A stretch of DNA of 64,000 nt from positions 1,277,501-1,341,500 of the forward strand of contig NC_007626.1 in assembly GCF_000009985.1 (NCBI RefSeq), read 5' to 3'. Each line of letters opens with the position of its first letter. Within the stretch, counting starts at the first letter, position 1. The notes under the pieces are model-generated. The model searched no databases. It worked only from the letters and a program-made list of their open reading frames with translations, and was not told where the DNA came from. The position numbers and the translations under genes are program-made. This DNA comes from Paramagnetospirillum magneticum AMB-1. GTDB taxonomy: Bacteria > Pseudomonadota > Alphaproteobacteria > Rhodospirillales > Magnetospirillaceae. Shown here in pieces: positions 8,309 through 16,346 of this stretch.

Positions 8309-9511
8309 ATGTCTTCCGCCGTCAGCCAGCGTTCCGCCAGGGCCTCTTTGGCCTTTTCCTGTGCCGGGCACGCCTATGCCCATATCTTCGAGCCCATCTT
8401 CTTCATCGTCGCCCTGTTTCTGCCCGCCGAGACGGGGCTGAGCTACGAGGAGGTGCTGGCGCTGATCGTGGCGGGCAAGCTGCTCTACGGCCTGCCGGCG
8501 CCCCTGGCCGGGTGGCTGGGCGACCGCTGGAGCACCGTGGGCATGATGGCCGTCTATTTCATTGGCTTAGGCGCCGCGGCCATCGCCGTCGGCCTGTCCC
8601 ACGGGCCGGTGATGCTGGCCGTCGCCTTGGGCTTCATGGGGCTGTTCGGCTCCATCTACCATCCGGTGGGCATTTCCTGGCTGGTCCGCAACGCCGTGGA
8701 CAAGGGCAAGGCCATCGGCCTGAACGGCGTGTTCGGCGGCGTCGGTCCCGCCCTGGCCGGTGTGGTGGCGGGCGGGCTGATCGCCCTGTCGGGCTGGCGC
8801 GCCGCCTTCATCTTGCCGGGCATGGTGGTTCTGGGCACCGGCCTGCTGTTCCTGGTCATGGTGGCCAGGGGCGTGGTGGTGGAGAACAAGCAGGACCGCA
8901 AGCCCGAGCCGGTGGCCGATCGGGGCGAGACCGTGCGGGCCGGCATCGTGCTGTCGGTGACCATGCTGTGCGCCGGTCTGGTCTATCAGGCCACCCAGCC
9001 GTCGCTGCCCAAGCTGTTCGAGGAGCGCCTGGGCGAGTTCGGTCTTTGGGCCGCGGCGGGCGGCGTGACGGTGGTTTATCTGCTGGCCGGTCTGACTCAG
9101 ATTCTGGCCGGTCATCTGGCCGACCGCATCAGCCCCAAGCGCATCTACCTGCTGGCCGCGCTGATCCAGGTGCCGCTGCTGCTGGGCCTTGCCCATGCCA
9201 GCGGCCCGGGCCTGCTGCTGGTGGCGGTGCTGGCGGTCAGCTTCAACATGGCGGGCATTCCCGCCGAGAACCTGCTGCTGTCGCGCTATACCCCGGCCAA
9301 ATGGCGCGGCACCGCTTTCGGCCTCAAATTCGTCCTGTCCTTCGGGGTCTCGGGCCTGGGGGTGCCCATGGTGTCGCTGATCCGCGGGGCTGGCGGCGGC
9401 TTCGAGACGGTGTTCACCGTCCTGGCCGTCTCCGCCGGTCTGGTGGCCCTGGCCGCCTGGCAATTGCCGGGAGAGCGGGGCCGCACGGCGGTGCCGGCGG
9501 CGGCGGAGTAG
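8309..9511 (+). CDS. MFS transporter
   Basis: A roughly 400-residue permease with about twelve hydrophobic helices. The MFS loop motif between TM2 and TM3 is PLAGWLGDRWSTVGMM, and its second-half counterpart ILAGHLADRISPKRIYLL follows TM8; both halves keep the G-x3-D-R pattern. The order and spacing recall the FSR (fosmidomycin resistance) branch of drug/metabolite exporters, but this is only a resemblance. A central cytosolic loop (NKQDRKPEPVADRGE) separates the two six-helix bundles. The reading frame is open from 8183, but the stretch before 8309 is polar and lies in the divergent promoter region, so the ATG at 8309 is chosen. No partner gene is in the same direction. Confidence 0.85.
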   Translation: MSSAVSQRSARASLAFSCAGHAYAHIFEPIFFIVALFLPAETGLSYEEVLALIVAGKLLYGLPAPLAGWLGDRWSTVGMMAVYFIGLGAAAIAVGLSHGPVMLAVALGFMGLFGSIYHPVGISWLVRNAVDKGKAIGLNGVFGGVGPALAGVVAGGLIALSGWRAAFILPGMVVLGTGLLFLVMVARGVVVENKQDRKPEPVADRGETVRAGIVLSVTMLCAGLVYQATQPSLPKLFEERLGEFGLWAAAGGVTVVYLLAGLTQILAGHLADRISPKRIYLLAALIQVPLLLGLAHASGPGLLLVAVLAVSFNMAGIPAENLLLSRYTPAKWRGTAFGLKFVLSFGVSGLGVPMVSLIRGAGGGFETVFTVLAVSAGLVALAAWQLPGERGRTAVPAAAE

Positions 9512-9521
9512 GGGGCATCCG

Positions 9522-12164
9522 TCAGTCCACCTTGCCCTGGGGCAGCAGGTTGCGGTCGAACAGGCTGATCAGATCCTCGCCCGAGACCGGGCGGCTGATC
9601 AGGTAGCCCTGGACCTCGTCGCAGCCCTTGGAGCGCAGGAACTCGGCCTGCTCCGGAGTCTCGACACCCTCGGCGATGGCCTTGAGCTTGAGGTTGTGGG
9701 CCAGATTGATGATGGTGGAGACGATCTCCGCGCCATCCTCGGTGACCTTGGACTGGCCGTCGAAGATGTCGTTGACGAAGGAGCGGTCCACCTTCAGCGC
9801 GTCGATGGGCATGCGCTTCAGATAGGACAGGCTGGAATAGCCGGTGCCGAAATCGTCGATGGAGATGCGCACACCCATGGCGCGCAGCGACTTCAGCACG
9901 GCCACCACCTCGTCGACCCGCTGCATCAGCACGGTCTCGGTCAGTTCCAGTTCCAGATACTGGGGCGGCAGGCCGGTTTCGCGCAGGGCGCGGGCCACCA
10001 CTTCCGGCACGTCGGTCTCGACGAATTGCTGGGCCGAGACGTTGACGGCGATGCGCACCGGCGGCAGGCCCAGGTCCATCCAATGCTTGCACTGGCGACA
10101 GGCGGTGCGCAGCACCCATTCGCCGATATCCGAGATCACTCCCATGGCCTCGGCCAGGGGGATGAAGTCCACCGGCGAGACCAGGCCCATTTCGGGATGA
10201 TGCCAGCGGACCAGCGCCTCGACGCCTGACATGCGTCCGTCCTCGGAATCCACCTTGACCTGATAGACCAGACGGAACTCCTCGCGGGTCAGGGCGTGGC
10301 GCAGCGAGGATTCCATGGTCAGGCGCTCGAACGAGCGGGCATTCATGGCCGCCGTGTAAAGCTGGTAGCTGTTGCGTCCCAGATCCTTGGCCCGGTACAT
10401 GGCGGTATCGGCATTCTTGATCAGCGCCTCGACGGTGGTGCCGTCCTCGGGATAGACGGCGATGCCGATGGAGGTGGTGACATAAAGCTCGTTGTCGTCC
10501 ACCAGGAAGGGCTGCTTGACGTGGGCGATGACCCGCTCGGCCAGCTTGGCCACGTCTTCCAGGTGGTCCAGCTCGGGCAGCAGGACGGTGAATTCGTCGC
10601 CGCCCAGGCGCGCCACCGTGTCGCCTTCGCGGACGCAATGGCTGATGCGGGCCGCCGTTTCCACCAGAACCTGATCGCCGACGCCGTGGCCCAGGGAATC
10701 GTTGATGCGCTTGAACAGGTCGAGGTCGAGGAACATGATCGCCAGTTGCTGGCCGTGGCGATGGGCGTTGGCGATGGCGATCTGCAGGCGGTCGGTGAAC
10801 AGCCGCCGGTTGGGCAGGGCGGTCAGGACGTCGAAATACGCCAGGTTCTTGATCCGCTCCTCGGTCTTCTTGCGCTCGGTGATGTCGCTGAAGATGGCGG
10901 CGTACTGGGTGATATCGCCGGTATCGTCGCGGATGACGTTGATGGTCAGCCACTCGGGGTAGATCTCGCCGTTCTTGCGGCGGTTCCAGATCTCGCCCTG
11001 CCAGTAATCCTGGGCTTCCAGCACCGTGTACATGTGCTTGTAGAAGGTCTCGTCATGATGGCCGGACTTCAGCACATTGGGATTCTTGCCGATGATTTCC
11101 TCGGCGGTGTATCCGGTCATGTGGGTGAAGGCGGGATTGACGAACTCGATCTTCTGGGTCGAGTCGACGATCATGATGCCGTCCAGCGAGGCCTCAATCA
11201 CCTTGCGGGCCAGATTGAGGTCCTTGCGCGAGCGCAGCAGGGCGGCGTCGCGCTCCTTCAGCGCCTCGTCCAGGCGGTGGACGTATTCGTATTGCAGGGT
11301 GGCCAGGATGTCCGAGAAGGACAGCAGGCCGACCAGTTCGCCGTCCATCCTGGTGATGCCGATGTGGCGGATATGCTTTTGCTCGAGCATGGCGCGCGCC
11401 GCCAGCAGCGAGTCTTCCTCGGTGATGGTCAGCAGCGGCCGGCTGGCCACCTCGCCCACGGTGGCGGGGATGGGGCCGGTTCCGGCGATCAGGCGTAGCA
11501 CGTCTCGCTCGGTGATGATGCCGGGAGGCAGGTCGCCTTCGCCCAGCACGATGGCGGCGTCGGCACGGGCATTGCGCAATTGGGTGACGGCCTGGGCCAG
11601 GCTGGCATCGTTGGGAATGGTGACCATGGGGCGCGAGATGGCCGAGCGCACCGGGCGCAGCACCAGGAAGTGCTCGACGCCATGGCCGAGGATGACGTCA
11701 CTCTGGCTGACGATGCCCATGGCCTCGCCGGCCTCGTCGACCACCACGAAATGGCGCACGCCCTCCAGCTTGAAGCGCATGCCGGTATCGCCAATGGTGC
11801 TGCCGGTGCGGATGGTCTTGACCGGCGTGCTCATCACGTCGGAGATGGGGCGCTGGAACGCCTGCGGGTCGGCGATATTGATGGCCAGGGCGTCGCGCTC
11901 GGTCCAGATGCCGACCGGCTTGCCGTCCTCGACCACCACGATGGACGAGCAATGGGCGGCCGCCATGGCCTGGGCGGCTTCGAGGATCGTGGACGCGGGA
12001 GAACAGTTGAGCAGGGTCTTCTGTACGATGCGGTCAATGGTCTGGTCGGATGACACGGAAGATTTATCCTGACTTGAAACAAGCGCCCGGCGGCCAGTTT
12101 CCCCCAACTCGGCGGGTGGCGCAACTCCCCAGGGGGATGCGGGCCGCCGTAAAACCATGGTCAT
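9522..12164 (-). CDS. Four-CBS / PAS / GGDEF / EAL cyclic-di-GMP enzyme
   Basis: An 880-residue cytosolic protein. Four CBS repeats occupy about residues 45-300; each ends in a pattern such as PVGIWTERDAL or PPGIITERDVL. A short coiled segment leads to a PAS domain (about 315-430: SLDGIMIVDSTQKIEFVNPA). GGDEF (about 440-600) has an intact active site RLGGDEF and an upstream RxxD inhibitory site (REGD). EAL (about 615-865) keeps EALVRW, ELTETVLM, DDFGTGYSSL, KVDRSFV and AEGVET. Both catalytic halves therefore look competent, and one may dominate depending on what the CBS (adenylate ligands or ions) and PAS domains sense. It is divergent from the HPt-receiver gene, 74 bases apart. ATG at 12158 is an alternative start. 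Confidence 0.93.
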   Translation of the reverse strand: MTMVLRRPASPWGVAPPAELGETGRRALVSSQDKSSVSSDQTIDRIVQKTLLNCSPASTILEAAQAMAAAHCSSIVVVEDGKPVGIWTERDALAINIADPQAFQRPISDVMSTPVKTIRTGSTIGDTGMRFKLEGVRHFVVVDEAGEAMGIVSQSDVILGHGVEHFLVLRPVRSAISRPMVTIPNDASLAQAVTQLRNARADAAIVLGEGDLPPGIITERDVLRLIAGTGPIPATVGEVASRPLLTITEEDSLLAARAMLEQKHIRHIGITRMDGELVGLLSFSDILATLQYEYVHRLDEALKERDAALLRSRKDLNLARKVIEASLDGIMIVDSTQKIEFVNPAFTHMTGYTAEEIIGKNPNVLKSGHHDETFYKHMYTVLEAQDYWQGEIWNRRKNGEIYPEWLTINVIRDDTGDITQYAAIFSDITERKKTEERIKNLAYFDVLTALPNRRLFTDRLQIAIANAHRHGQQLAIMFLDLDLFKRINDSLGHGVGDQVLVETAARISHCVREGDTVARLGGDEFTVLLPELDHLEDVAKLAERVIAHVKQPFLVDDNELYVTTSIGIAVYPEDGTTVEALIKNADTAMYRAKDLGRNSYQLYTAAMNARSFERLTMESSLRHALTREEFRLVYQVKVDSEDGRMSGVEALVRWHHPEMGLVSPVDFIPLAEAMGVISDIGEWVLRTACRQCKHWMDLGLPPVRIAVNVSAQQFVETDVPEVVARALRETGLPPQYLELELTETVLMQRVDEVVAVLKSLRAMGVRISIDDFGTGYSSLSYLKRMPIDALKVDRSFVNDIFDGQSKVTEDGAEIVSTIINLAHNLKLKAIAEGVETPEQAEFLRSKGCDEVQGYLISRPVSGEDLISLFDRNLLPQGKVD

Positions 12165-12238
12165 AGCGCCCCGTCTCGGCTAGAGTGCCCAAGGGTGTTC
12201 GGGTCGTTGTCCCGTAATAGAAAGGCGGATTCGCATCG

Positions 12239-13030
12239 ATGTCGGATTCTGCGAATGGTCATCATGGCAGGAATGCCCAGGAAGTCGTTGAACAGCTGCG
12301 GCTGGAATTCGTCGATGAGTTGACGGAAACCCTGCAAGCCCTCGACGTGGAGATGGACGCCGTCCGTAATGGACGGGGTGATATACGCAAGCTGGTCACC
12401 GATTGCCGCCGCGCCGCCGTCCAGTTTCGGGGCCAGGCTTCCAATTACGCCATGCACAGGCTGGCCACGGTGGCCCACCGGCTGGAGGAATACCTGGCCA
12501 ACACTCCGGAAGTGGCGCCGCCCCGCATGTGGGACGACCTCTCCGGCTATTTTGATCTGATGAGCCGCATGGCCCAGGGCCAGGCCGCCGATACCGACCC
12601 CGCCGCGCTGGTACGCTCCTTGCCGGTCAAGCTTGGCTTCGATCTGGGCGACATCGAAATCCGCAACGTGGAAGTGCTGCTGGTGATGCCCCATGGCGCC
12701 CAGACTCGCTTTGTCGAGCGCGAGCTGCAGCAATGCGGCTACCGAGTGTCGCTGATGGCCGATTCCCTTCGCGCCTTCGCCATGGTGGTGGAGACCAAGC
12801 CCGATCTTGTCATCATCTCGGCCATGATGCCCGACCTGGAAGGCATCGATCTCGCCATGGCCCTGTCGGCCATGCCCAGCACCCGCAACATCCCCCTGGC
12901 GGTGATCACCAGCCTGGACAAGGACGACGACATCCTCAAGCTGTTGCCCAAGAGGATTCCCGTGCTGTTCAAGGGCGCCACCTTCGCCGACGACCTGTTC
13001 AAGGCGCTGGACAACCTGTTCCTGATCTAG
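12239..13030 (+). CDS. Degenerate HPt-receiver regulatory protein
   Basis: A 263-residue protein. Residues about 12-90 form a helical bundle resembling a histidine phosphotransfer domain, but where HPt domains carry HxxKG it reads AVQFRGQAS, so the phosphorylatable His is absent. Residues about 142-263 form a receiver fold with the pattern DLVIISAMMPDLEG. The phospho-accepting Asp is Ser, and the acidic pair at the start is missing (VLLVMPHG). The late Thr/Ser (AVITS) and Lys (LFKGAT) are kept. It is thus an unphosphorylatable pseudo-receiver joined to a pseudo-HPt, more likely a protein-protein adaptor than a phosphorelay partner. The divergent neighbour is the CBS/GGDEF/EAL protein. Confidence 0.75.
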   Translation: MSDSANGHHGRNAQEVVEQLRLEFVDELTETLQALDVEMDAVRNGRGDIRKLVTDCRRAAVQFRGQASNYAMHRLATVAHRLEEYLANTPEVAPPRMWDDLSGYFDLMSRMAQGQAADTDPAALVRSLPVKLGFDLGDIEIRNVEVLLVMPHGAQTRFVERELQQCGYRVSLMADSLRAFAMVVETKPDLVIISAMMPDLEGIDLAMALSAMPSTRNIPLAVITSLDKDDDILKLLPKRIPVLFKGATFADDLFKALDNLFLI

Positions 13031-13031
13031 G

Positions 13032-13928
13032 TTACCGCATCGCCTCGCCGAGGAAGCCGAACATCCGTTGGGCGGATTCCTCGGTGACGGATCTGTCGTG
13101 GTGATAGGTGACCTGGCTGCCCCGGACCGTGGTCCTGGAATGGCCGTCCAACTGGCGGCAATCCCAGCAATGGGTGGCGTCGGGAAACAGGTGCCAGTCC
13201 ACCGGCGCCCCCGCAGCCCTTGCGGCTTCGAGAGGCGGCAGGCAGTCGTCGGCCGGGGTCTCGGTGTCTTGACCGCCCATCAGCACCAGCAGCGGAACCG
13301 TCACGTCCGGGCCGGCGATGTCGAAGGCCGAGGTGAAGCGCGGCCGGATGGTGAAGCAGCCGGGATACATGGAAACCACGGCGCGGAAGCCCTCGCCCTC
13401 GGCCAGCGCTTCCGCCCACGAGGCGCGCGAGGCCAGCAGGCCGACCATGGCGCCCCATGACCAGCCAGCCAGCCCGACCCGCCTGGCATCCACATAAGGC
13501 AGAGCGCGCAGATGGCGGGCGGCCTGGAAGGCATCGCGGACGCCCCGGGCGAAAACCAGTCCGTTCCTGGGGCCAAAGCAGACGGAATCGACTCCGCGCT
13601 GGTTCAGGGCATCTATCAGCAGGACCACATAGCCTTTTTCAACTGCGCGCCGCGCCCAGTCCAGCATGGAGAGATTGGTGCGGCCGCGCTGCCCCAGCCC
13701 GCCGCACTGGTGAAACAGGACGAGAGCGGGAAACGGGCCGGGGCCATCGGGCTTGAACAGCGCCATGCCCGGAACCGCCGTCTCGGTCAGGGGTGAGGGG
13801 GCGGCGGGAAAGCTTAGGTCGGGAGCCTGGATGGCGGCGGCACGCAACTCCTCCGGCGGAGGAACCTCCACAGCCAGGGCGGAGGCACCCCAGCCGAGGA
13901 GGACGGCGATCAGCAGCCTTCCGATCAT
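13032..13928 (-). CDS. Secreted dienelactone hydrolase family protein
   Basis: A 298-residue alpha/beta hydrolase with an N-terminal signal peptide (residues 1-19, cleavage after ASALA). The oxyanion strand is VLFHQCGGLG, the nucleophile elbow is GWSWGA (Ser rather than the Cys of classical dienelactone hydrolases), the acid residue is in MGGQDTETP, and the catalytic His is in FPDATHCWD. Two cysteines in the DDCLPP and HCWDC segments could form disulfides, in keeping with export. It starts two bases after the chemoreceptor stop on the same strand and is therefore cotranscribed with it, suggesting it processes or senses the same compounds. Substrate unknown. Confidence 0.85.
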   Translation of the reverse strand: MIGRLLIAVLLGWGASALAVEVPPPEELRAAAIQAPDLSFPAAPSPLTETAVPGMALFKPDGPGPFPALVLFHQCGGLGQRGRTNLSMLDWARRAVEKGYVVLLIDALNQRGVDSVCFGPRNGLVFARGVRDAFQAARHLRALPYVDARRVGLAGWSWGAMVGLLASRASWAEALAEGEGFRAVVSMYPGCFTIRPRFTSAFDIAGPDVTVPLLVLMGGQDTETPADDCLPPLEAARAAGAPVDWHLFPDATHCWDCRQLDGHSRTTVRGSQVTYHHDRSVTEESAQRMFGFLGEAMR

Positions 13929-13929
13929 T

Positions 13930-15627
13930 CTAGCTTTCCGCCCCCTGGTCGCTGCGCATGGAGACCATGAACTGGTGAACCTCGCGGTCGAGGGCCTGGG
14001 CCTCCGAGGTCAGCCGCTTGGCGATGCCCTGGACGGAATCGGCGCTGCTTCCCGCCGAGGCGGTGGCGGCGGCCAATGACCCCATGGCGGAGGAGACCTC
14101 CTGGGTGCCCGCCGAGGCCTGCTGGACGTTGCGGGCGATCTCGGCCGTGGCGGCGCCCTGTTCCTCGACGGCGGCCGCAATGGCTCCGGCAATTTCATTG
14201 ATGCGGCCGATAGTGGCGGCAATGGAGGCGATGGCATCCACCGCCTCCCTGGTGCGGGCCTGGACGGTGTTGACCTGATTATAGATTTCGTCGGTGGCCT
14301 TGGCGGTCTGGGTGGCGAGGTGCTTGACCTCTCCCGCCACCACCGCGAACCCTTTTCCCGCCTCTCCGGCGCGGGCCGCCTCGATGGTGGCATTGAGCGC
14401 CAGCAGATTGGTCTGGCCGGCAATATCGTTGATCAGGGTCACCACCTCGCCGATGTGACCCGCCGCCTCGGCCAATCCCTGGACCAGGGCATTGGTCCGC
14501 TCGGCCTCGGCCACCGCTCGGCCCGAGGTGTCGGAGGATTCGTGCACCTGACGGGAAATCTCGCTGATGGAAGCCGACAGTTGCTCGGCCGCCGCCGCGA
14601 CGGTGGCGACGTTGCCCGAGGCCTGTTCGGCGGAGGAGGCGGCGGCTCCGGCCTTGGCTCCGGCCTCGCCCACCGCGCCCGAGACGATGGCGGCGGCGCT
14701 TTCCATTTCCCCCACCGCCTGGACCACCACGTCGGTGACCCGCTTGATGGAGCTTTCGATGTCGTCGGCCAGTTGCAGGCGGGCCTGCTTGCGCTGAATG
14801 CTGGCCGTCCGATAGCTCTCCTGCTGGGCGGCACGGGCTTCGGCGGCGCTGGCCGCCTCGTCGCGCAGCACGGCGACGGCGGCGATCAGGAGGCCGATCT
14901 CATCCTTGCGCTCGGTCTTTTCCACCTGGGCGGAATAGTCCTGACGGGCCAGCCGCTGCGCCACCTCGGCCAGGCGCCGCAGCGGTGCCGCGATGTCACG
15001 GGACAAGACGGTGACCAGACCCAGGGCCACCAGGCAGACCACCAGGGCGATGCCGGCGAAGCGAAGGGCGGCGGCGTTGAAGGCGGTGTCGATGTCGTCG
15101 ATATAGATGCCGGTCCCGACCATCAGTTTCCACGGCGCATGGGACAAGGCGACCGAAACCTTGGGGACGGGGGCGTCGGATCCGGGGCGGGGGAATTTGT
15201 AGAATTCCACCGCCCGGCCGGTCTTCGACCCCTCGATCATGCCGCGGATATAGGCCTTGCCGTCGGCGTCCTTGCTGTCGATGAAATTCTTGCCCTCCCG
15301 CTCGGGCCGGACGGGATGCAGCACATTGACGCCGTCGAAATCGTAGATGAAGAAGTATTCATCGCCCTGGTAGCGCAGGGGGCGAAGGGTCTCGATGGCC
15401 TGGGCCTTGGCGGTGGCCTCGTCGAACTCACCCGCCTTGGCGCGGTCATGGAAGGATTTGAGGGTGCCCCGCGCCACTTCGGCCAGGGCGGCGACCTTCT
15501 CGATGCGGTCGTTCAGCATGGATTGCCGCAACTGGGTCAGCGCCACCGCGGACAGAATGGCGAATCCCACCAGCGCCAGGACGGCGGTGGTCATCAGCTT
15601 CAACAGAATCCCTGATTTTCCCAACAT
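13930..15627 (-). CDS. Methyl-accepting chemotaxis protein (sCache-HAMP-MCP)
   Basis: A 565-residue chemoreceptor. TM1 is at about residues 10-32. A periplasmic single-Cache (sCache_2-type) domain at about 35-185 contains the family pattern LRYQGDEYFFIYDFDG. TM2 is at about 190-212 and HAMP at about 213-265. The cytoplasmic signalling hairpin holds the invariant tip ALNATIEAARAGEAGKGFAV and the following VKHLATQT. No CheR-binding pentapeptide (NWETF-like) is visible at the C-terminus. sCache_2 domains typically bind small carboxylates such as pyruvate, lactate or acetate. A strong GGAGGAGG lies before the ATG at 15627. It is followed after one base by a secreted hydrolase gene. Confidence 0.95.
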   Translation of the reverse strand: MLGKSGILLKLMTTAVLALVGFAILSAVALTQLRQSMLNDRIEKVAALAEVARGTLKSFHDRAKAGEFDEATAKAQAIETLRPLRYQGDEYFFIYDFDGVNVLHPVRPEREGKNFIDSKDADGKAYIRGMIEGSKTGRAVEFYKFPRPGSDAPVPKVSVALSHAPWKLMVGTGIYIDDIDTAFNAAALRFAGIALVVCLVALGLVTVLSRDIAAPLRRLAEVAQRLARQDYSAQVEKTERKDEIGLLIAAVAVLRDEAASAAEARAAQQESYRTASIQRKQARLQLADDIESSIKRVTDVVVQAVGEMESAAAIVSGAVGEAGAKAGAAASSAEQASGNVATVAAAAEQLSASISEISRQVHESSDTSGRAVAEAERTNALVQGLAEAAGHIGEVVTLINDIAGQTNLLALNATIEAARAGEAGKGFAVVAGEVKHLATQTAKATDEIYNQVNTVQARTREAVDAIASIAATIGRINEIAGAIAAAVEEQGAATAEIARNVQQASAGTQEVSSAMGSLAAATASAGSSADSVQGIAKRLTSEAQALDREVHQFMVSMRSDQGAES

Positions 15628-15719
15628 GGATTCCTCCTCCCCAACATTGGCTTATATCGCCATTGGCTAAAGAGTAATCCTGTCGGCCTATAACTTCCAG
15701 CGGTGAACGATCAGGTCGT

Positions 15720-16190
15720 TCAGCCGGGATGACGCCGGGCGATCATGTTGATGGCCCGCATGCTGAGCACCGTTTCGGCCTTGTGGTTGAGCACCTCGAT
15801 GAACGAGGTCACCACGCCGCGATCAGGCTTGGACTTGGAGGCCACGGCGTTTTCGATGGTGACCCTCACCGACAGGCTGTCGCCGGGGCGCACCGGGCGC
15901 ACCCAGCGCAGCTCGTCCACGCCGGGCGAGGCCAGGCTGGCGCATTTGGTCAGGTAATGCTCGGCGTAAAGCCGCATCATCAGGCCGCAGGTTTGCCAGC
16001 CGCTGGCGATCAGGCCGCCGAAGATGGTGTCCTTGGCCGCCACCGGATTGGTGTGGAAGTCCTGGGGGTCATAGCGCTTGGCAAAGGCGATGACCTCGTC
16101 CTCCTCCACCGTGATGGAGCCGAACTCGTGCACGGCGCCGGGCACGTAATCCTCGAACCAGCGGTCGGTGATGGGGGAGGCGAAGGTCAT
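15720..16190 (-). CDS. MaoC family dehydratase (R-specific enoyl-CoA hydratase type)
   Basis: A 156-residue hot-dog-fold protein. The hydratase-2 motif appears as FAKRYDPQDFHTNP...FGGLIASGWQT, with the catalytic Asp (in YDPQ) and His (in FHTNP) in place. The rest matches MaoC enzymes, including the PGVDELRWVRPVRPGDSLSV turn. Such enzymes hydrate (R)-enoyl-CoA esters in beta-oxidation or polyhydroxyalkanoate supply. The ATG at 16190 has AGGAG five bases upstream; the longer frame starting at 16313 would add an implausible basic leader and is rejected. It stands alone, with two hairpins between it and the DAHP synthase gene upstream. Confidence 0.9.
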   Translation of the reverse strand: MTFASPITDRWFEDYVPGAVHEFGSITVEEDEVIAFAKRYDPQDFHTNPVAAKDTIFGGLIASGWQTCGLMMRLYAEHYLTKCASLASPGVDELRWVRPVRPGDSLSVRVTIENAVASKSKPDRGVVTSFIEVLNHKAETVLSMRAINMIARRHPG

Positions 16191-16209
16191 CGGATCTCCT
16201 ATGTCCACA

Positions 16210-16235
16210 TGCTTTGTCCGGTGCCGGACAAAGCA
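16210..16235. repeat. Perfect 12-bp inverted repeat
   Basis: TGCTTTGTCCGG (16210-16221) and CCGGACAAAGCA (16224-16235) are exact complements with a two-base centre. The dyad sits just upstream of the MaoC start, 20 bases from its ATG, and downstream of DAHP synthase. It could be an operator, a cruciform or a terminator; no T-run follows. Confidence 0.5.
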
Positions 16236-16312
16236 GCCCTCATGCGGCGGGCGGGCGCCTCCGCGCCCTTGCCTTCCGCGCCATAAGGCGCGCGGCCCCT
16301 TGGGCCTAACCA

Positions 16313-16341
16313 AAGTGCGATGAGATAGGCTCGTCGCACTT
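16313..16341 (-). terminator. Hairpin after the DAHP synthase gene
   Basis: AAGTGCGA (16313-16320) pairs with TCGCACTT (16334-16341) around a 13-base loop, starting 6 bases after the stop codon of the DAHP synthase gene (minus strand). No strong T-run follows, so a Rho-independent role is only likely, not sure. Confidence 0.4.
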
Positions 16342-16346
16342 AGGTC

